DNA of 43,379 nucleotides from a virus: positions 1 to 43,379 of the IMG/VR virus record IMGVR_UViG_3300009164_004238, one strand, 5' to 3'. The notes under the pieces were generated by a model that saw only the letters and a program-made list of their open reading frames with translations, did no database searches and was not told the DNA's origin. Positions 1 through 8,743 of this stretch are shown here, piece by piece. The first letter of the stretch is position 1. Every line of letters begins with the position of its first letter. Made by a program: the position numbers and the translations under genes.

Positions 1-57
1 ATAGAAGCGCCGTTTGGTGTCACTGCTCATTACACTTTTGACAACGAAACTGTATAA
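1..57 (+). CDS. C-terminal end of an unidentified protein (partial)
   Basis: An open frame runs from base 1 to a TAA stop at 55-57 and encodes 18 residues ending in HYTFDNETV. It is followed within 20 bases by a strong intrinsic terminator, which fits a genuine gene end. The start lies outside the window and too little is present to identify a family. It is probably the last gene of an upstream plus-strand phage unit. Confidence 0.5.
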   Translation: MEAPFGVTAHYTFDNETV

Positions 58-72
58 GTTTAAATTAAATTT

Positions 73-101
73 AAATAGGACTTTAGGGTCCTATTTTTTT
101 T
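73..101 (+). terminator. Rho-independent terminator
   Basis: AAATAGGAC (73-81) pairs perfectly with GTCCTATTT (88-96) around a 6-base loop. The 3' arm runs into a T tract (94-101). It ends the upstream plus-strand unit and insulates it from the late promoter that follows about 40 bases on. Confidence 0.9.
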
Positions 102-140
102 GACTATGTGCAAGAAGTGTGTTATAATAAGAACATACAC

Positions 141-148
141 TATAAATA
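141..148 (+). promoter_or_regulatory. T4-type late promoter (TATAAATA)
   Basis: An exact TATAAATA octamer lies between the terminator at 73-101 and the start codon at 188. In T4-like phages this octamer is the -10 element read by the gp55/gp33/sliding-clamp late transcription machinery, and no -35 element is needed. The expected RNA start is a few bases downstream, leaving a leader of about 35 nt that carries the Shine-Dalgarno AAGGAG at 175-180. It probably drives the genes from 188 to 2215. Confidence 0.8.
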
Positions 149-187
149 AAATAGGTATATAATATATCAACCTTAAGGAGTATTTAA

Positions 188-418
188 ATGAACATTAACG
201 ATCTTTCCGTTTTATTTGCGGCTGTCGAACTAGCTGTCAAACGTGGAACATTCAGTATTTTTGAAATTGGTACAGTCGGGCAAGCCGCTGACCGTTTGGG
301 AGCATTCTTAAAAGAAGCCAACGAACAAGCCAAGGCTGCTCAGGAAGCAGAACAAGCTGCCGCAGAAGGTCAAGCACCTGCTGAAGCCGCACCAGAAGCT
401 CCGGCAGAGCAAGCCTAA
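188..418 (+). CDS. Small unidentified phage protein with Ala/Glu-rich tail
   Basis: The 76-residue product has a folded-looking N-terminal half (about residues 1-45, hydrophobic plus mixed helix). Its C-terminal third is a low-complexity Ala/Glu/Gln/Pro tail (about residues 46-76) with repeated A, E, P and Q. The start is well fixed by AAGGAG 7 bases upstream and by the late promoter at 141. It is the first gene of the plus-strand unit and is 13 nt from the next. I do not recognise the family. Late expression and small size would fit a virion-associated or assembly protein, but that is inference. Confidence 0.8.
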   Translation: MNINDLSVLFAAVELAVKRGTFSIFEIGTVGQAADRLGAFLKEANEQAKAAQEAEQAAAEGQAPAEAAPEAPAEQA

Positions 419-431
419 TTAGGAATCGACT

Positions 432-1013
432 ATGCCTAAGTTTACTAAACACGTAGGGCAAGTTGTTAGCACAGGTAAGAAATGTGTTGTTGTATTTAGA
501 ACAATACCAAATGACACATCTTCTTGCCTTGTTATACAAACAGAAGATATTCCCAGTCTTTATCACGATGACTTAATCAACGCTGTTGAAAGTGATAGTG
601 CCCAAGAAGATATGGATTTCTACAAATATGCTCAACGTACACAATTCCATGATGGAAGAACTATCCTAGAAGGTAGTCATCAGAGTGGTTGGATAGTGAA
701 ATATCCAACCACTGAAATTATGATGTTGCCAACATTAGAACATAAAATTCTACTCAGCGATCTTAACCAAAAATTAGATCAAGCAGGCAGAACAACCAGT
801 GGCGATATTAGCCAACCAGTATCTGAAGGTAAGCCTGCAAGTGTATTGGATGAAAAAGACATTGCTAATCAAATGCGTGGACAAGCGGCCTTCTTTCGCA
901 AGGAAGCAGAACGTTTACTTAAAGAAGCAGACAATTTAGATCCAACAGCGGTAACAGCTTTGCCCGTTGCTGAGGCTTTGAAGCCTAAGCGAGCATACAA
1001 CAAAAAAAAGTAA
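432..1013 (+). CDS. Unidentified phage protein (193 aa)
   Basis: A 193-residue soluble protein with no signal peptide or membrane segment. Residues 1-115 look like a mixed alpha/beta domain. Residues 115-150 form a polar Gly/Ser-containing linker. Residues 145-170 form a strongly charged helix (many R, K, E, A). The C-terminus is very basic (KPKRAYNKKK), as is often seen in nucleic-acid-binding or scaffold tails. It lies in the same operon as the genes at 188 and 1030, with spacers of 13 and 16 nt. I cannot name the family. Confidence 0.85.
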   Translation: MPKFTKHVGQVVSTGKKCVVVFRTIPNDTSSCLVIQTEDIPSLYHDDLINAVESDSAQEDMDFYKYAQRTQFHDGRTILEGSHQSGWIVKYPTTEIMMLPTLEHKILLSDLNQKLDQAGRTTSGDISQPVSEGKPASVLDEKDIANQMRGQAAFFRKEAERLLKEADNLDPTAVTALPVAEALKPKRAYNKKK

Positions 1014-1029
1014 GTAAGGAACCCGAGCC

Positions 1030-1353
1030 ATGGCTATTAGGAAAAAGGATAGAAGTTTTGAAGAAATCCTTAAAGATGTTGTCATGGAAGAAGTTCCTAT
1101 AGAATACATAACACACATTCAACTTAAACTTATAACCGGAGATGTTCTTGAATTTAATCAAGAAGAATTAGCAGGCTTAAAAGATGCCGGTGAAATTCTT
1201 AAAGCACAGGGCTTAGAGCACTTGCGTGATAATATTCAAGACATCGAGGTTTTTATTGACAGCAGTAAAATCAAGAATCGCGTCATAAAGTATGTACGTG
1301 GTATACTAACCAGCCAATTCGGCGAAGAGAATGACACTAAGAACAGAAATTAA
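1030..1353 (+). CDS. Unidentified phage protein (107 aa)
   Basis: The 107-residue product begins with a basic stretch (AIRKKDR) and continues with acidic-hydrophobic segments that look like alternating helix and strand. It contains no Cys or recognisable catalytic motif. Its last 23 bases overlap the thyX start at 1331, so the two are likely translationally coupled. The family is not recognised. The position just upstream of thyX suggests it belongs to the same expression unit, not necessarily the same pathway. Confidence 0.8.
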   Translation: MAIRKKDRSFEEILKDVVMEEVPIEYITHIQLKLITGDVLEFNQEELAGLKDAGEILKAQGLEHLRDNIQDIEVFIDSSKIKNRVIKYVRGILTSQFGEENDTKNRN

Positions 1354-2215
1354 TTTTGAAACAGATAAAAACTATCTTCCAGTATTGGATCATGGTTTTG
1401 TAGGTCTTGTTGACCATATGGGCAGTGATAACGCCATCGTTCAAGCCGCTCGTGTTAGTTATGGTGCTGGCACAAAACAAGTTCAAGATGACCGCAACTT
1501 AATCCGGTATCTAATGCGTCATGAACATACAACACCATTTGAAATGTGCGAAGTAAAGTTCCACATTAAACTTCCTATCTTTGTTATGCGACAACTTGTA
1601 CGGCATCGTACAGCCAGCATGAATGAATATAGTGCTCGCTATAGTGTGCTTACAGATGAGTTCTACATTCCAGAGTTTGAACAAATACAAAAGCAAAGCA
1701 CAACTAACAAGCAAGGCAGAGAAGAAAGTGCCTGGGGCTTTGATGAGAAGCGTAGCGTACAACATGCTTTCCAACGTAGCTTTCATAATGCATACAAAGA
1801 ATATGCAAGTTTGCTGGGCAAGGAAGATTCTGGACTGGCACGTGAGCTTGCTAGGAGTGTGCTTCCAGTAGGCGGATATACAGAATTGTATTGGAAAGCC
1901 AACTTAAAGAACTTTCTGCACATGGCTCGCTTACGCATGGATCCACACGCTCAATGGGAGATCCGAGAGTTTGCAGGCGCTATGTATGACTTAGTTAAGC
2001 CATTATTTCCAGAGGCATGTACTGCATTTGAAGACTACGCTGTTAACTCAGTGAAGCTAAGTGCTGGAGAGTACGAGCTAGTTAAGAATTTAATTAGTCA
2101 TGCTAAATGGGCTTCGTTAGTCGAGCAATACGGCAATGACGAAAAAGCACTGGGCGCAGACGCAGGACTTGGTGTTCGTGAACTTAAAGAGTTTAAAGAT
2201 AAATTAGGTCTGTAA
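1331..2215 (+). CDS. thyX: Flavin-dependent thymidylate synthase ThyX
   Basis: ThyX methylates dUMP to dTMP using CH2-THF as carbon donor and FAD/NADPH as reductant, which supplies dTTP for phage DNA synthesis. The signature RHRxxSxNExSxRY is complete at residues 91-104 (RHRTASMNEYSARY). At 294 residues it is longer than the shortest ThyX proteins but in the range of longer bacterial and phage forms. The ATG at 1331 overlaps the previous gene by 23 nt. Its 3' end overlaps the convergent SDR-like gene by 12 bp (2204-2215), so no separate terminator is visible. It is the only nucleotide-metabolism gene in the window. Confidence 0.97.
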   Translation: MTLRTEINFETDKNYLPVLDHGFVGLVDHMGSDNAIVQAARVSYGAGTKQVQDDRNLIRYLMRHEHTTPFEMCEVKFHIKLPIFVMRQLVRHRTASMNEYSARYSVLTDEFYIPEFEQIQKQSTTNKQGREESAWGFDEKRSVQHAFQRSFHNAYKEYASLLGKEDSGLARELARSVLPVGGYTELYWKANLKNFLHMARLRMDPHAQWEIREFAGAMYDLVKPLFPEACTAFEDYAVNSVKLSAGEYELVKNLISHAKWASLVEQYGNDEKALGADAGLGVRELKEFKDKLGL

Positions 2216-2758
2216 AGGATCTACACTAAGTTCATTAATGTGAACTCCTGCAGGCTGCGAGATTATCCATTTGATATAATCAGCAGCCTGTTTTGTTGGC
2301 ATTGTTTTCCTGTCAGGATGCTTGGTTTGATTATTAGATAAAGTACCAAAGCTAATCAATGTAACTTTGGGATTAGTTGCCCACACACCAGTCATACCCA
2401 AACTGTTAGCATAATCACGTAATGCTTTCTTTTCAGCATTATATAACCAATCTGTTGCTTTCATAACCCTATCAGTTGTACTACCAACACAAATTATTAA
2501 AGTTTGTTTGTTTTCTGTTTTAAGTTTTTTGTATACTGCTTCAAGTAACAATGTTTGATTGAACTTCCACAATGCACTATTAATAATGACTATATCGTAA
2601 TCAATACTCATATCAGCAAATACTTGTTGGTGTTCTGCTTTAGTTAGATCTAACTTATGAGTTGTTCTACTTACAAAAGTAAGGTCATGTCCTGTTAGCT
2701 CTGTGTTAAGAGCTTCTGCTAATCCATACGCTGGATTACCTGATATTAATATTTTCAT
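2204..2758 (-). CDS. Short SDR-like NAD(P)-dependent oxidoreductase
   Basis: At 184 residues this is short for a short-chain dehydrogenase (usually about 250), but the Rossmann landmarks are present: a glycine-rich turn SGNPAYG (6-12), IINSA replacing the usual NNAG (58-62), Ser93 in VGSTTDR, and a YxxxK pair at Tyr106 and Lys110. These positions match the catalytic Ser-Tyr-Lys set. The missing length is at the C-terminal substrate-binding end. It is the last gene of the minus-strand unit starting at 9483, linked to the SGNH gene upstream by an ATGA overlap. The substrate is unknown; a sugar or a product of the neighbouring radical SAM enzymes is possible. Confidence 0.75.
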   Translation of the reverse strand: MKILISGNPAYGLAEALNTELTGHDLTFVSRTTHKLDLTKAEHQQVFADMSIDYDIVIINSALWKFNQTLLLEAVYKKLKTENKQTLIICVGSTTDRVMKATDWLYNAEKKALRDYANSLGMTGVWATNPKVTLISFGTLSNNQTKHPDRKTMPTKQAADYIKWIISQPAGVHINELSVDPLQT

Positions 2759-3486
2759 AATTTATTTATTTCTTCCATATCGTAATATACGTTAACGTCT
2801 GTTTTTGGACAATGATCAAAAACAGAAATATCAATTTCAATGTTGTTACCTTGCATTATTTTTTTAATCAAATCAAATAATACAAAATTATTTTCGTCTG
2901 ATAAATGATTTTGTAATCTATCTTCTCGTTCAAAATGCATACCTTTGTGCGGAATATTGTAAAATTCTCTTTCTAACTCGTTTACCATGCCTAAATTAAA
3001 TTCGTCAGCACAATTAATATACGGATTAGAATTTCTAGTTCTACTCTCAACCATACACGGTAGCATAATTAATTTAATATTATGTTCTGCACATACGTTT
3101 ATAATTTTTTCAATTATAGCATCGTGAACAAATATATCAAACTCGTCAGTTTGAAGGTACTTATAATATTGTTCTGCTGCCTTAATATGTTTATAATACA
3201 TCTTTGTTTCGATGTTTGGCATGCTTAATTGATGTTCAACTACAAACAAATTGCAAATGCACATATCTACAGGAACATCGGTATAAAGTCTTCCAGGCGC
3301 AGTAATTGTAAAAATAACAGTATCGTAATCTTGATAGTTTTTTATAAAATGTTGATATGCGTGGAACAAACTTGTGCCTGGTTCTGAGTGATTAATGGCA
3401 TTTCCAAATTCGTTGTGCAATAATGTTGTCCAACTAGTTGGACCATTGCTTCCTGAAAAACTATCTCCAAAAATCCCTATTTTCAT
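2755..3486 (-). CDS. SGNH/GDSL hydrolase-like protein
   Basis: This 243-residue protein starts with a textbook block I, FGDSFSG (Ser9 as nucleophile), right after the first beta strand, as in SGNH/GDSL esterases and acyltransferases. A late HLSDEN segment may provide the acid/histidine pair of block V, although the classic DxxH is not clear. There is no signal peptide, so it acts in the cytoplasm. It is joined by ATGA overlaps to the SDR gene downstream and the radical SAM gene upstream. Removal or addition of acyl groups on a sugar or polymer is the likely chemistry, by inference. It is one of six such proteins here. Confidence 0.75.
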   Translation of the reverse strand: MKIGIFGDSFSGSNGPTSWTTLLHNEFGNAINHSEPGTSLFHAYQHFIKNYQDYDTVIFTITAPGRLYTDVPVDMCICNLFVVEHQLSMPNIETKMYYKHIKAAEQYYKYLQTDEFDIFVHDAIIEKIINVCAEHNIKLIMLPCMVESRTRNSNPYINCADEFNLGMVNELEREFYNIPHKGMHFEREDRLQNHLSDENNFVLFDLIKKIMQGNNIEIDISVFDHCPKTDVNVYYDMEEINKL

Positions 3487-4796
3487 TTAAATAACCTTGT
3501 GTATTCTGGTGCAATATTTAATATGCTATGTCCACGTGCTTGATCCAAATACTTTGTAAACTTGACGAACTCGGGAAGTTTATCACTGTAGTCAGCACCT
3601 AACATGTATTTTGTAATACTGTTTAGTATGTTTTCTGCGTTCTTTGCAATGTCTTCTGGATACTCTGCTTTAAACTCAGCAATACATTTAGCATAGTAGT
3701 CGACAATTTCTTGTTTCATGTCTGCAGGTAAAACACGAACGTTAACACGTTTTGGTCCGTGTGCTACATGATGTGTAATAATAGGACGCTTCTTTGTGCT
3801 ATTGATCTTAGTAAAGCCACTGCTGTCTAGCTTCCATTTCATAAAACGAGGAACGTGCCAAATATTGTATGCTGTTACTGTACAGGCCATCCAGGCCATA
3901 ATGTTTGGATTCTTTTCTGCATATTCGTCTAATTTCTGCAAGTTCTTGTATGCCTGTGTCCACTTTAAAGGCCAACGCTGATATTCAACTGTTTCGCCCA
4001 TGCCGTCCATACTGGCACCAACACGCACTTGTTTAAACTGTGTCCACATATCTAATACACGCTGTGGCAGGTTACTCATGTTAGTGTTATACTCAATGAT
4101 CATCTTCTTACTTTGACCAGCATCAATGCATTTTTGCAAAAACTCATAATGACGTTCAATCATCATTGGTTCTCCGCCGGCCATATAAACATGCTTGATG
4201 TTTGGAATGTTAGCTTCTATCTGTGTCCAAAATGATTCACTGTTGTGCCAGTCATAGTCAGTAGTAGATAGTCTGCCACTATCATTGCGCTCTAATTTAA
4301 CTGTACCGTGCGTATCTTTGTATTCATCACTGCCATGATATTCAGTCCATTGTTCATACCAAGTGTGACTATCAGTAGGGCCGCACATACGGCAAGCAAG
4401 ATTACATAAATTACCAAAACGCAAGTCGTAGTATTCTAAGTTTCTATTTTTAACCGAGCCATCTTCTTCTGTTATATAGCGAGCATCATCTATACTAAAC
4501 TTCCAGTTTTCTAATTCGTATTGTCTGCGACTGTTAAGTCCACTGGCCTCTTCTTGTTGGCATCGGCCACATTCTTGACTCCATTCTCCCACTAGCATAT
4601 TCTTGCGAACTTCTTTCATTAGTGTAGCATTACGAGCAGTTTCCATATTGTCTCTGCCAGCATTATATGGAGTGCCATCTTCGTGTCTAACTACACCTTG
4701 ATTCTCAGTTACATTGGCTTGACAGCATATACGAATGTCGCCATTATTTCGAACAGCTTGGAAGTTCCATGGTATAGGACAAAATGTATTAGTCAT
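3483..4796 (-). CDS. Radical SAM protein with N-terminal twitch-like Cys module
   Basis: This 437-residue protein has the radical SAM cluster motif CxxxCxxC at Cys131, Cys135 and Cys138 and the SAM-binding GGEP motif in YMAGGEPMM (about 206-214). Before the core is a Cys module of the type FCxxPW...CC...CxxC: Cys6, Cys24-Cys25, Cys76 and Cys79. These are candidate ligands of an auxiliary Fe-S cluster, as in twitch/SPASM domains but placed N-terminally. Family members catalyse 5'-deoxyadenosyl-radical reactions on peptides, sugars or cofactors; the substrate is unknown. It overlaps the next radical SAM gene by 8 nt and the SGNH gene by 4 nt. Confidence 0.95.
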   Translation of the reverse strand: MTNTFCPIPWNFQAVRNNGDIRICCQANVTENQGVVRHEDGTPYNAGRDNMETARNATLMKEVRKNMLVGEWSQECGRCQQEEASGLNSRRQYELENWKFSIDDARYITEEDGSVKNRNLEYYDLRFGNLCNLACRMCGPTDSHTWYEQWTEYHGSDEYKDTHGTVKLERNDSGRLSTTDYDWHNSESFWTQIEANIPNIKHVYMAGGEPMMIERHYEFLQKCIDAGQSKKMIIEYNTNMSNLPQRVLDMWTQFKQVRVGASMDGMGETVEYQRWPLKWTQAYKNLQKLDEYAEKNPNIMAWMACTVTAYNIWHVPRFMKWKLDSSGFTKINSTKKRPIITHHVAHGPKRVNVRVLPADMKQEIVDYYAKCIAEFKAEYPEDIAKNAENILNSITKYMLGADYSDKLPEFVKFTKYLDQARGHSILNIAPEYTRLFK

Positions 4797-6159
4797 TTAT
4801 TCTTCCCTTGTATTCTATTGTATCTACTATTCGTTTCCATAAATCAGGCAAGTTTCTTCTTAAGTCTTGTCCTCTTATTTTATCCAAGTCTGCTGTATAT
4901 TCAACAAAAAGTTTTAATTGTTCCTTATCGACTTCTTCTTTGGCATGTAATGCATTTACTACGTTAGTATAAATCCTATACAATCCTAGTTCGGCTAGCC
5001 ATTTTTTGTCATGGTCAACATCACTGTTATTCATTTGTTCCAATAAAGTATCTCTGTGCGTTACTAACTTATGCACTAGTAACTTTTTTGCAGGATATAG
5101 TGTTGGGCTTAGATATTTTGGATCATATAAAATATTAATAATCATAGTAGTAAAATCTGAGCCGTAATATCTAACTAGTACATCCCACCATTCTTTATTA
5201 GATATTTCTTTTTGTAAAGCAAACCACCACTCTAACATTTTATGAAATGTCCATACATTAAAAATACTTAATACAGGAGCCCATTTAATGTATATACGTT
5301 CTGGATCATCTTTTTCTGTTATTAACCATTCTCTTACTGATGCTTCTACAATGTTCCATTCACTAGGAAATCGGATATAATCATTGACTGGGCCCACGCC
5401 ATCGACGCTTAGATTAACAATAACTTTTTTAAATTGTTTAAGACGGCTTAATACTTTTTCTTTTGGTACCCAGCTTGCATTAGAAAAGATGTCTAGTATG
5501 ATTTGATCCTGTCGTCCTGTAGATATAATCATATCGATTGCTTCAATAAAATTAGGATGCAACATTGGTTCGCCTCCTGTAAATTTAATTTCTTCAACAT
5601 CCCTAAAGTCTTCGATGTCCCAGTTATTATCAACGTTAATAACTGTTTTATGAAATTTTCTATCCGAATAATACGACGCAAGTTTATTGTCGTCATCGTA
5701 CCATGTAGTACTTAAACTACCATTACAAGTCCTGCATTTTAAATTACAGTGATTACCAAACGCTAGTTCAATATATCTAATTTTATTTTTTTGATTAGGA
5801 TCAGCAAGTTGCTCTTGGTTGTTTTCATTCCACATCAAATTTGCTTTTTCTCGCATACTTTTATTTTTTCGACGAGCATTTTTAACTTCTGGTAGTGTAC
5901 TAGTTTCTTCTTGATAACATTTTCTACAGCCTGGAACTGGTTTGCCAGCAATAATAGTTTGTCTAATTTCTTCCCACTCGGGCGAGTTTAATGCCCCAGT
6001 AAAAGAAATATTATCAACATTGAACTTGTCAAATTTAAATTCGTTACCTTTAACTTTATAGTCAGGATGTTTAATATCAAAACGGCAGCAAGGTTTTATT
6101 TCTCCTGCTGGTTTAGTTTGAAGATGTATCCATGGGAGAATACAAAAAACATTACTCAT
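4789..6159 (-). CDS. Radical SAM protein with N-terminal twitch-like Cys module
   Basis: I place the start at the ATG of 6159 (456 aa). It has a Shine-Dalgarno AGGAG (6170-6174, minus strand) and gives the standard MSNVFCILPW N-terminus; the longer reading from a GTG at 6228 lies inside the neighbouring gene. Auxiliary-cluster candidates are Cys6, Cys24-Cys25, Cys78 and Cys81. The radical SAM motif is Cys138, Cys142, Cys145 (CNLKCRTC), followed by GNGSLSTTW-like sequence also seen in the protein at 11781-13844. FTGGEPML is the GGE motif. Both junctions are 8-nt overlaps, which implies coupling with the radical SAM genes on each side. Confidence 0.93.
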   Translation of the reverse strand: MSNVFCILPWIHLQTKPAGEIKPCCRFDIKHPDYKVKGNEFKFDKFNVDNISFTGALNSPEWEEIRQTIIAGKPVPGCRKCYQEETSTLPEVKNARRKNKSMREKANLMWNENNQEQLADPNQKNKIRYIELAFGNHCNLKCRTCNGSLSTTWYDDDNKLASYYSDRKFHKTVINVDNNWDIEDFRDVEEIKFTGGEPMLHPNFIEAIDMIISTGRQDQIILDIFSNASWVPKEKVLSRLKQFKKVIVNLSVDGVGPVNDYIRFPSEWNIVEASVREWLITEKDDPERIYIKWAPVLSIFNVWTFHKMLEWWFALQKEISNKEWWDVLVRYYGSDFTTMIINILYDPKYLSPTLYPAKKLLVHKLVTHRDTLLEQMNNSDVDHDKKWLAELGLYRIYTNVVNALHAKEEVDKEQLKLFVEYTADLDKIRGQDLRRNLPDLWKRIVDTIEYKGRIND

Positions 6160-7318
6160 AACTCTTATCTCCTGGAAACAAAGGTAACTTAGTGCCAGGA
6201 GCACGTTTTGGAATCTTACTATCTGCACTACTTACACAACTTGTCCCGCCACAAGGCATTGGCTTGTCATATAACTTAAATCCAGTTTCAATATGTCCTA
6301 AAGGAACTTCGCTACAACTATAACTACGTTTTACTGTGCCGTCTGGTTCGCGAATAATAATACTGCGAAATCCACTACTACACTCCCATTTATTAAAGTT
6401 ATTAAAGTTAAAAGCATTAAAACGTTCTGCTTGATCCATAAACCAAGGCTTGCCTTCTTTATCAACAAACTCAATTTGATAGTGTGGATCAACATCGACT
6501 TGTTTCTTACGCTGAGTATCTGCCTTGTCAATCATGAACGTAGGTTTCGGACGTTTCACTAATCCAGACTTTAATGCTTTTTCTTCTGTGTAAGCACGTT
6601 GTGGCATACCATTGTGTAACTTAGCCAACATCTCAGGTGTATAACCATCTACCACACGGCTTGCAGTAGGATCGCTTTGTGGCTTGAGTGTTACGTTGAT
6701 ACCTCTATTGTGAAAGTATAAACTTAGATCATAAATCTCATTAAACTGTTCTGGCACCATAACCATATTAATAGTTATTTGTGTGTCATATTCTTGGCAT
6801 AAGACTAGTTTGTCAGCAAACTCTTCTACTTTCTTATCTGTGTCAACATGTTCACGATGGCAACTTGCTGTAATACTAGCACGATGAAAATTTTTAACTG
6901 CTGGCACATATTGTTCTTCAAACCATTTCATAGGACGACTCATGTTACTGGTCATATGCACACTGGTATAGTTTGTGTTAGCCGCATCATTATTTAAATG
7001 ATTAAGGATGTCAATGTAAGCTGGATGGAATGTGGGTTCTCCTCCACTTAGACTAAAGTGGAAACTATTAAATCCATTTTCTCTAGCTTGACGTTTTATC
7101 TCATCTACAGTATGTAACATTAAAGGTGTAGGGCGATGGTCCTTTGTGTCACTGCGAGCATACGGCCAGCAATAACTACAACGATAGTTGCAGTATCGTC
7201 CTAATAGCCACGATACGGTAAACATATCGCGGTATAGCATTGTTCTTTGACCAACTCTAACTAAGTCGTTAAATGGAATCTTAGTAAAGTCATATTCACT
7301 GGTTTTTAAATCACTCAT
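6152..7318 (-). CDS. Radical SAM protein with C-terminal Cys cluster
   Basis: The 388-residue product has an N-terminal radical SAM core with CNYRCSYC (Cys43, Cys47, Cys50) and LSGGEPTF as the GGE motif. Unlike its neighbours it lacks the N-terminal FCxxPW module. Instead, the last 80 residues hold Cys in WECSSG, YSCSE, MPCGG and TSCVSS, which may ligate an auxiliary cluster. It resembles the protein at 21839-22810 in this arrangement (CTYHCSYC core, late WDC...CxMC). Overlaps of 8 nt join it to the small gene at 7311-7544 and to the radical SAM gene downstream. The substrate is unknown. Confidence 0.92.
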   Translation of the reverse strand: MSDLKTSEYDFTKIPFNDLVRVGQRTMLYRDMFTVSWLLGRYCNYRCSYCWPYARSDTKDHRPTPLMLHTVDEIKRQARENGFNSFHFSLSGGEPTFHPAYIDILNHLNNDAANTNYTSVHMTSNMSRPMKWFEEQYVPAVKNFHRASITASCHREHVDTDKKVEEFADKLVLCQEYDTQITINMVMVPEQFNEIYDLSLYFHNRGINVTLKPQSDPTASRVVDGYTPEMLAKLHNGMPQRAYTEEKALKSGLVKRPKPTFMIDKADTQRKKQVDVDPHYQIEFVDKEGKPWFMDQAERFNAFNFNNFNKWECSSGFRSIIIREPDGTVKRSYSCSEVPLGHIETGFKLYDKPMPCGGTSCVSSADSKIPKRAPGTKLPLFPGDKSYE

Positions 7319-7544
7319 TTTTTTCGTAGATAAATTTTACTTCTTTGCCTGGTCCTGCTTCGCTGGGCAGGCCGCCATACTCTTTAATATACCAAGTAAT
7401 AGCAGCCTTGTACCATCCTGTGCTATCATGCCTACTTTCTTTATTAAACTTATATATGTTATCATTGGTTGCTTCCATGCTACTAATAATTCTAGCGGCT
7501 TCTAATTGTAACACTCTTAAGGGCATTGTGTCAAGGTCTATCAT
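7311..7544 (-). CDS. Small unidentified protein between radical SAM genes
   Basis: This 77-residue protein has no Cys and no membrane segment. Its first 30 residues are predicted helical (LRVLQLEAARII). A central aromatic stretch WYKAAITWYIKEYGG precedes a Gly/Pro-rich turn and a charged end (GKEVKFIYEKNE). It is tied by ATGA to the radical SAM gene upstream and by an 8-nt overlap to the one downstream. Its production is therefore coupled to theirs, and it could be a partner, carrier or substrate peptide. No leader-peptide motif such as a recognisable RiPP recognition sequence is evident, so the role is open. Confidence 0.75.
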   Translation of the reverse strand: MIDLDTMPLRVLQLEAARIISSMEATNDNIYKFNKESRHDSTGWYKAAITWYIKEYGGLPSEAGPGKEVKFIYEKNE

Positions 7545-8743
7545 AGGTCCAAATTATTCATTAGTTTAATTAATTTATCTGTTTTCTTAACAGCTTGTTT
7601 GCGCTCTAAAAATTCCTGTGCCAGTTGTTTATAGTTATCATTGTATGCTGTACCAATTCTAAATATCATATTATCAAGAAACGTGATAAAGTTTTCGGGG
7701 TCTACATGATTAGAATTGGCAATATTATCCAACACAACTTTTTTAGCCTGTTCCATGTATTTAAGATAATATATCGGAAGATTTGCAATATCCAATTCAG
7801 TGGGTACACTTATAAAATTTCCGTACCACGTAAATTTTTTATTTGGTGCGTGAGTTTTGAATTGTTCATATATCCAAGAAATATATTGTGAAAAACTTTT
7901 TAAGTTAAAAATATTAACAGTAGGACTTAGTACTATTAATTCTGTCTTAGGATGTGTTATGTATCTAACAAAGTTTTCTTGAAAACAAGTCCAATCTAAA
8001 CCGTGTCTTATAAGTTCAGCATCCTCTCCAAAACTTTCATTGCTAATGCCAATTCCCCATGACAAATTACTTGTGTCCATTTTAGCAACAATTTTATCCA
8101 TCAAGAATCGTTTACTATTGGCATTAGTACATATTTCTAATCTAATATTTTTACTGCTATTCTTTGAGCACTCATCAATAAAATCTACTAACTCATAAAA
8201 ACGATTACTGGCAGTAGGCTCTCCACCTAAAAATATAAAAATTATCTTATTAGCATACAGTTCTTTATCGATATGATTTTTAATCCACTGCTTAAAAACT
8301 GTATAATCATCCTCATTAGTATTATCTACTATTTCAATGCCTTCTTCTTGCGCTATCTTACTGCTACTACCAGACCAACAATATATGCAAGACATATCAC
8401 ATATTCTATCAGGTCTAATTTCTATATAACTAATATAGCTATCACCCTCTAAGCTATTTCTTTTATCTTCAATAAAGTTATTATCCCATTTATTGGCCCA
8501 TTCTTTAAAGGCGCTATTACCTTTATTATAATCATTCCAACAGTTATTACAATCAATATGTTTAACATTTTTTAAACTTGCAATTCTTCTATCTGTTATG
8601 TACTCATTTTTACTAATAAAATCTTCAGTTAGTTTGTCGGGAAACTGATGTGAAGCAGCCTTGCAACAATGGCTTACTGATCTTAATTCAAAATTAATAT
8701 TAATATCTGTCCAACTTTTAGAACAGTAAGTTTCGTTGCTCAT
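7541..8743 (-). CDS. Radical SAM protein with N-terminal twitch-like Cys module
   Basis: A 400-residue protein with N-terminal Cys7, Cys26-Cys27, Cys65 and Cys68 (CNNCW), spaced as in the other N-twitch proteins of this window. The radical SAM motif is CDMSCIYC at Cys115, Cys119 and Cys122, and the GGE motif reads FLGGEPTA. The usual FCxxPW start is altered to YCSKSW, so this is a divergent member. The C-terminal 100 residues are helical and charged. It is coupled by ATGA overlaps to the nitroreductase-like gene upstream and the 77-residue gene downstream. The function is presumed to be a radical modification of an unknown substrate. Confidence 0.9.
   Translation of the reverse strand: MSNETYCSKSWTDININFELRSVSHCCKAASHQFPDKLTEDFISKNEYITDRRIASLKNVKHIDCNNCWNDYNKGNSAFKEWANKWDNNFIEDKRNSLEGDSYISYIEIRPDRICDMSCIYCWSGSSSKIAQEEGIEIVDNTNEDDYTVFKQWIKNHIDKELYANKIIFIFLGGEPTASNRFYELVDFIDECSKNSSKNIRLEICTNANSKRFLMDKIVAKMDTSNLSWGIGISNESFGEDAELIRHGLDWTCFQENFVRYITHPKTELIVLSPTVNIFNLKSFSQYISWIYEQFKTHAPNKKFTWYGNFISVPTELDIANLPIYYLKYMEQAKKVVLDNIANSNHVDPENFITFLDNMIFRIGTAYNDNYKQLAQEFLERKQAVKKTDKLIKLMNNLDL

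Noticed and set aside
2763-2770. AATAAATA on the minus strand near the SDR-like start
   Set aside because: It is within the end of the SGNH coding region, only a few bases from the start codon, and the genes are joined by ATGA; coding sequence explains it.
6160-6228. Longer N-terminus for the radical SAM gene at 4789
   Set aside because: It would start at a GTG inside the upstream gene; the internal ATG has AGGAG and the standard FCILPW start.
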